The notes beneath the pieces are model-generated. The model searched no databases, was not told the origin of the DNA, and saw only the letters and a list, made by a program, of their open reading frames with translations. A DNA stretch of 64,000 nucleotides from Arthrobacter oryzae (lineage in GTDB: Bacteria > Actinomycetota > Actinomycetes > Actinomycetales > Micrococcaceae), in assembly GCF_030718995.1 (NCBI RefSeq), contig NZ_CP132204.1, positions 1,364,001-1,428,000 on the forward strand, written 5' to 3'. Below, piece by piece: positions 60,464-64,000 of the stretch. Position numbers and translations under genes: made by a program. Numbering within the stretch: the stretch's first letter is position 1; each line of letters opens with the position of its first letter.

Positions 60464-61453
60464 TCAGGCGCGGACCAGCCCCGCAGCCATGGCGAGCAGT
60501 TCCACGGACCGCAGGCGGGCCTCGGTTCCGTTGCTTTGGTGGGCCACGATCAGTTCGTCCGCGTCAGCATGGGCCGTGAACTCATCCAGGTAGTCCATCA
60601 CCACATCCGGCGTACCGATCGCCGAGTACTTCATCATCTGGGCCACGTGCTGCCCCTGTGGCGAGTCCAGGATCATGTCCGCTTCATCGTCCGTGAACAC
60701 CCTGCCGTTGCCGAAGAACAGGGACACCCGGGCGCGCTTGGTGGCCTGGAACATTTCCTGGGCCTCGGAGGCGGAATCTGCCGCTATCACGTTGACTCCG
60801 GCGATCACGTGCGGCGCGTCCAGCTGGGCCGAAGGCTTGAATTCCCGGCGGTAGATGGTCACGGCATCCTGCAGGGCGTTGGGCGCGAAGTGGGACGCAA
60901 AGGCGTAGGGAAGGCCAAGCTGCGCTGCCAGCCGGGCCCCGAAAAGTGAGGACCCCAGGATGTACAGCGGCACGTTGGTGCCCTTGCCAGGCGTCGCCTC
61001 AACGCCCTGGATGCGGGTAGGGCCGGTCAGGTAGCCCTGTAGTTCCAGGACGTCCTGCGGGAAGCTGTCCGCGGACATCGGCTCCCGGCGGAGGGCACGC
61101 ATGGTGTTCTGGTCGCTGCCGGGCGCCCGGCCCAGGCCCAGGTCGATGCGGCCCGGATGCAGGGTCTCCAGCGTGCCGAACTGCTCGGCGATGGTCAGCG
61201 GGGAGTGGTTCGGCAACATGACGCCGCCGGCACCCAGCCTGATACTGCTGGTGTTGGCGGCGATGTGGGCGATCAGCACGCTCGTGGCCGAGGACGCGAT
61301 GGAAGACATGTTGTGGTGCTCCGCGTACCAGACCCGCCGGTAACCCAGCTCTTCCGCCCGCTGCGCCATTGCCACGCTCCCGGCGAAGCTTTCGGCCGCC
61401 GTCTGGCCCTTAGCGATGGTGGCCAGGTCAAGGATGGAAAGCGGAACAGTCAC
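60464..61453 (-). CDS. Luciferase-like flavin oxidoreductase (YhbW/MsnO8 type)
   Basis: This 329-residue member of the LLM class has the bacterial-luciferase-like pattern VPLSILDLATI, YRRVWYAEHHNMSSIASSAT, LPNHSPLTIAEQFGTLETLH followed by PGRIDLGLGRAPG, and LYILGSSLFGARLAAQLGLP. The substrate is unknown; members of this branch are mostly uncharacterised. I chose GTG 61453 because family proteins begin with a segment like VTVPLSILDL; the open frame continues to 61516 without a ribosome binding site. It stands alone, 70 bases from the GntR gene start. Confidence 0.85.
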   Translation of the reverse strand: MTVPLSILDLATIAKGQTAAESFAGSVAMAQRAEELGYRRVWYAEHHNMSSIASSATSVLIAHIAANTSSIRLGAGGVMLPNHSPLTIAEQFGTLETLHPGRIDLGLGRAPGSDQNTMRALRREPMSADSFPQDVLELQGYLTGPTRIQGVEATPGKGTNVPLYILGSSLFGARLAAQLGLPYAFASHFAPNALQDAVTIYRREFKPSAQLDAPHVIAGVNVIAADSASEAQEMFQATKRARVSLFFGNGRVFTDDEADMILDSPQGQHVAQMMKYSAIGTPDVVMDYLDEFTAHADADELIVAHQSNGTEARLRSVELLAMAAGLVRA

Positions 61454-61580
61454 GGAGGAGCCGGCCTTTCGTAGCGGTGCATAGCGGGCGGCCCGCTCCG
61501 GTGGCGGAACAGGCACACTGGCGACAACGACGGCGGCGCCCGGGTTATTTCTGGAGGGTCACCGTGGCGCCGGACACGCG

Positions 61581-61614
61581 GGAGCGGGGCCACCGTTTCC
61601 GGCCGCCCCGCTCC
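61581..61614. terminator. GC-rich hairpin between the repeat protein and the LLM gene
   Basis: The arms GGAGCGGGGC (61581-61590) and GCCCCGCTCC (61605-61614) lie about 38 bases downstream of the secreted repeat-protein stop on the minus strand. The TTTTA that follows on the plus side would suit a plus-strand transcript better. Confidence 0.6.
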
Positions 61615-61651
61615 GTTTTAGCTCGCTTGTGCTATTTTGCGTCTACCGCGC

Positions 61652-63979
61652 CTACTTCACCTTGAAGTTGGCGGCGATGACGGAACCGTCGTCGGCCAGC
61701 GTCGAGAGCTGGAAGCAGGCCCCGGGCAGGTTTGGTGTCTTCCAGTTGTAGATGAACTGGCCGCCCGTCGAGTCGTACCGCAGCGACGTGTTCCCGGTGG
61801 CCGTGATCTCGATGTTGTCCTGGACCGCCAGCGGACTGCACGCGATCTGCCGGATCTTCATCTCCACGAAGCTCGTGTCCGTCAGTTCCGTTGCACCGGC
61901 GAACAGTTCGAACTTGGCAGGAACCGTGCTGCCCGCCTTGACCGTGTTGACGACATTCGCCCCCATATCAATGGGCTGGTAGAACCCCTTTGTTTCCCAG
62001 TGCTTGACCGTGTACGTGTGCGTCGTGGTGGACGTGCGGCCCGCAACATCCGTGGCCGTGGCCGTCAGCGTGTGGGTGCCTGCAAGCGAAGAATATCCGC
62101 TCACTACGCAGCCGGCCGGGCCGGAGCCCGAATCAGAGGCCGTGCACGTGGGCTCGGCGCCAACGAAGCCGAAGTACGCGTCCGCAGGAACGGAATCGAA
62201 CGCTGCAACCGGGTCGGTCAGGTCCACGTTGAAAGCATCGCTGGACACTTCGCCGGCGGGGATGGTGTTGTCCGCCCTGTCAGTGAAGGCCGGGCTGGTC
62301 AGGACCAGGCCTGTGCCTTCGCTGCTGGATACCGAGGTCCCTGTAGGCGACTCAAGGCCGGACAGCTCATCCGTACCGGTGAACGTCGCGGTGACCGGGC
62401 CGGTGAACCAGCCGTTTGAGCCCTCGAGCCCGCTCAACCCGGTGAAGGAAACGAGGGGCACCGTGACGTCGATATCGAAGTTAGCCGACGCCGTACCGGC
62501 CTCTGCCGTGTTGCCGGCAACGTCCTCAAAAGCAGGGCTGTCAACGACCACACCAAATCCCTCGCCGACGGACGCTGCGGTCTGCGTCGCCAGGGCCGGT
62601 CCGGAGACGGCGTCGGTCGCGGTGAACGTCGCCGTGACCGGAGCGTTGTACCAGCCGTTGGCATTGGGCGCCCGGTCGGCTTGCGTGTAGGCCACGGACG
62701 GGGCTGTCCCATCGATGCTGAAGCGCTGGATGACCGCACCAAGAACGGACGAGTTGCCGGCGGTGTCGCTGAACACCGGACTCCTGACCTCAATCGATTC
62801 GCCCTCCGCGCCGTCGGCTGTTGTTGCGGTTGCCGTTTGCGACGCCGGACCGGACGTTGCGTCGGTTGCTGTGAAGGTTACAGTGACGGGTCCCCTGTAC
62901 CAGCCGTTGTTGCCGGCCAGGCCTTCCGCTCCCGTGTAACTGACTTCGGGGTCGGTGGCATCAAGTCCAAGCGGCACGGTATCCACGGAAGCCGTCCCGC
63001 CCGCGCTGGTTGCAGAGCACGGATAGGCAATCTTTACCTGGTCCGCAGTAATGGACCGATCCTCGCAGCCGGTGAGCGTCAGGGAACCTGGCGACTCTGC
63101 ATCGGTGACCGTCCAGCTGAGGTTCAGCGGAACAGTGAACCATTCGCTGAGGCCGTTGGGGGTCCCCGGGGTCAGGGTGTAGCTGATCTGCGGCCCACTG
63201 GGGTCAGCAATGTTGTAGGTCGCGGAGCCGCTGGCGGTGAGGCCGCCGCCGTCCGTGTAGCTGCAGTTCGCTGTCCGCTCGCCGATGCCGTCCGACGAGT
63301 ATGGACCGGTGATGTCGCTCAGTGTTGCGGCGAACGATTTGAGGCCGTCTTCAGCGTCCACGACGTCGCAGGTGGCGGCAGGGACCGAGCCCTTGTCGTA
63401 GGAGGCACCCGTGCTAACTCCGACCACCGTGAGTGTTGGCGCCGTGTTGGCAGGGGCGGGAGCTACCACGTTGACGGTGAATGTCGCCGGCGCAAGGTTG
63501 AAGGTTCCGCCGGTCGTGTTGGCGGTCTGGCGGGCGGTGACCGTCGCGGTGCCGCCAGCCACCGGCGTGACGGTCAGCACTTTGGTTTCGCCGCAGCTTC
63601 CGAACGTCACGGATGCTGGGCTGACGGTTGCTACTGCAGCGTCACTCGATGCGAGACTCAGGGTGAGTACGGTGCTTCCGGTCAGGTTGCAGCCGCTCTT
63701 GCCGTCTAAGCCAGTGATCCGAAGTGCCAGCGTGGTAGTCCCCGCAGCCCCGCCCACATTCAACGGCATGTTCTCGGCCACTGCGTCAATTATCCCGTCA
63801 AGATCGTTGTAAATAATGTCCGCCTGCGCCACACCGGCCGCGGCAAGAAGCATCCCGCCCGCCGTCAAAGCGGCCAGCACTTTCCGGCCTGCACCGCCCG
63901 CGGACCACGCGGGCCCCCCGGCCGTTCCTTGCCCGCTTTCCGGTCCCCGCCCGGGGCCCCTTCTCCCTGATTTGTTCAC
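61652..63979 (-). CDS. Large secreted repeat protein with C-terminal PxKF-type domain
   Basis: This 775-residue exported protein starts at GTG 63979, with GGGAGG 8 bases upstream. The signal region has an unusual Gly/Arg-rich lead (about 1-32), then KVLAALTAGGMLLAAAGVAQ and ADI. The middle holds tandem beta-sandwich-like repeats of about 80 residues: NGWYRGPVTVTFTATDATSG, NGWYNAPVTATFTATDAVSG and NGWFTGPVTATFTGTDELSG, each with a VxSPxFxDxAGN end. The C-terminus (STVPAKFELFAGATELTDTS ... FIYNWKTP) fits the PxKF domain found at the end of bacterial surface proteins. No sortase signal or catalytic motif is seen; a role in adhesion or matrix is likely. Confidence 0.85.
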   Translation of the reverse strand: MNKSGRRGPGRGPESGQGTAGGPAWSAGGAGRKVLAALTAGGMLLAAAGVAQADIIYNDLDGIIDAVAENMPLNVGGAAGTTTLALRITGLDGKSGCNLTGSTVLTLSLASSDAAVATVSPASVTFGSCGETKVLTVTPVAGGTATVTARQTANTTGGTFNLAPATFTVNVVAPAPANTAPTLTVVGVSTGASYDKGSVPAATCDVVDAEDGLKSFAATLSDITGPYSSDGIGERTANCSYTDGGGLTASGSATYNIADPSGPQISYTLTPGTPNGLSEWFTVPLNLSWTVTDAESPGSLTLTGCEDRSITADQVKIAYPCSATSAGGTASVDTVPLGLDATDPEVSYTGAEGLAGNNGWYRGPVTVTFTATDATSGPASQTATATTADGAEGESIEVRSPVFSDTAGNSSVLGAVIQRFSIDGTAPSVAYTQADRAPNANGWYNAPVTATFTATDAVSGPALATQTAASVGEGFGVVVDSPAFEDVAGNTAEAGTASANFDIDVTVPLVSFTGLSGLEGSNGWFTGPVTATFTGTDELSGLESPTGTSVSSSEGTGLVLTSPAFTDRADNTIPAGEVSSDAFNVDLTDPVAAFDSVPADAYFGFVGAEPTCTASDSGSGPAGCVVSGYSSLAGTHTLTATATDVAGRTSTTTHTYTVKHWETKGFYQPIDMGANVVNTVKAGSTVPAKFELFAGATELTDTSFVEMKIRQIACSPLAVQDNIEITATGNTSLRYDSTGGQFIYNWKTPNLPGACFQLSTLADDGSVIAANFKVK

Positions 63980-64000
63980 TGCAGCGCCTCCCATCGCAAC

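Overview
The window is high-GC DNA from a Gram-positive actinobacterium. Gene content and style point to the Micrococcaceae, most likely Arthrobacter or Pseudarthrobacter: a fused MnhAB Mrp antiporter, actinobacterial-type PutA, SAM and TPP riboswitches in actinobacterial contexts, a trehalose-phosphatase/GH15 fusion, and many GTG starts with ATGA/GTGA overlaps. This assignment comes from protein family resemblance, not from a database search. The window looks like ordinary chromosome. I saw no phage, transposase, CRISPR array or rRNA. One tRNA-Gly(CCC) is present.

Layout. 1-3 kb: a fragment resembling cardiolipin synthase, a PabC-like class IV aminotransferase, a DinB-type protein and an EAL protein that has lost a metal ligand. 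3-7.1 kb (minus): a flavin monooxygenase, a histidine-ammonia-lyase homologue without the Ala-Ser-Gly cofactor triad, and a cysteine-synthase-like enzyme, forming a tight operon. It is divergent from a SAM-riboswitch operon of DUF1737 protein, rhodanese and MetZ (7.3-9.4 kb), so this part of the window is devoted to sulfur metabolism. 9.5-12.7 kb: a Cys-rich small protein, a YbdK-type carboxylate-amine ligase and an XRE-HTH/MurA fusion. 12.8-16.1 kb: a TPP-riboswitch-controlled ECF transporter (YkoEDC type). 16.6-23.2 kb: the mnhA-G Mrp antiporter operon. 23.4-26.5 kb: a UMF1-type MFS protein and a KhtT/KhtU-like cation/proton antiporter pair.

26.6-34.4 kb: dCTP deaminase, a secreted CAP/FG-GAP protein, an SRPBCC protein, tRNA-Gly, a tiny basic protein coupled to an alanine dehydrogenase/PNT-family enzyme, an MFS exporter divergent from a LysR regulator, and a zinc-ribbon protein behind an AT-rich leader. 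34.5-41 kb: PutA, an APC permease and a divergent LysR regulator. 41-46.5 kb: PanD, an AEC transporter, the OtsB-GH15 fusion with a destroyed phosphatase motif, and a response regulator/PP2C phosphatase. 46.6-54.2 kb: a glycan-use locus (secreted alpha/alpha-barrel-like protein, GH130, carbohydrate ABC importer, LacI regulator with two palindromic operators). 54.4-60.4 kb: EutH, a covalent-FAD oxidase, an aldehyde dehydrogenase, a soluble Cache protein and a GntR regulator, which together look like an amine or amino-alcohol catabolic cluster without EutBC. The window ends with a luciferase-like flavin enzyme and a large secreted repeat protein with a PxKF end.

The strongest unexplained signal at DNA level is a repeat family (core GACGCTCTCTCACTTCCTG plus an 11-base spacer, exact 32-base period) in three gene-end regions. 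In four genes it touches the stop codon. Two unrelated long perfect inverted repeats also sit between convergent genes.
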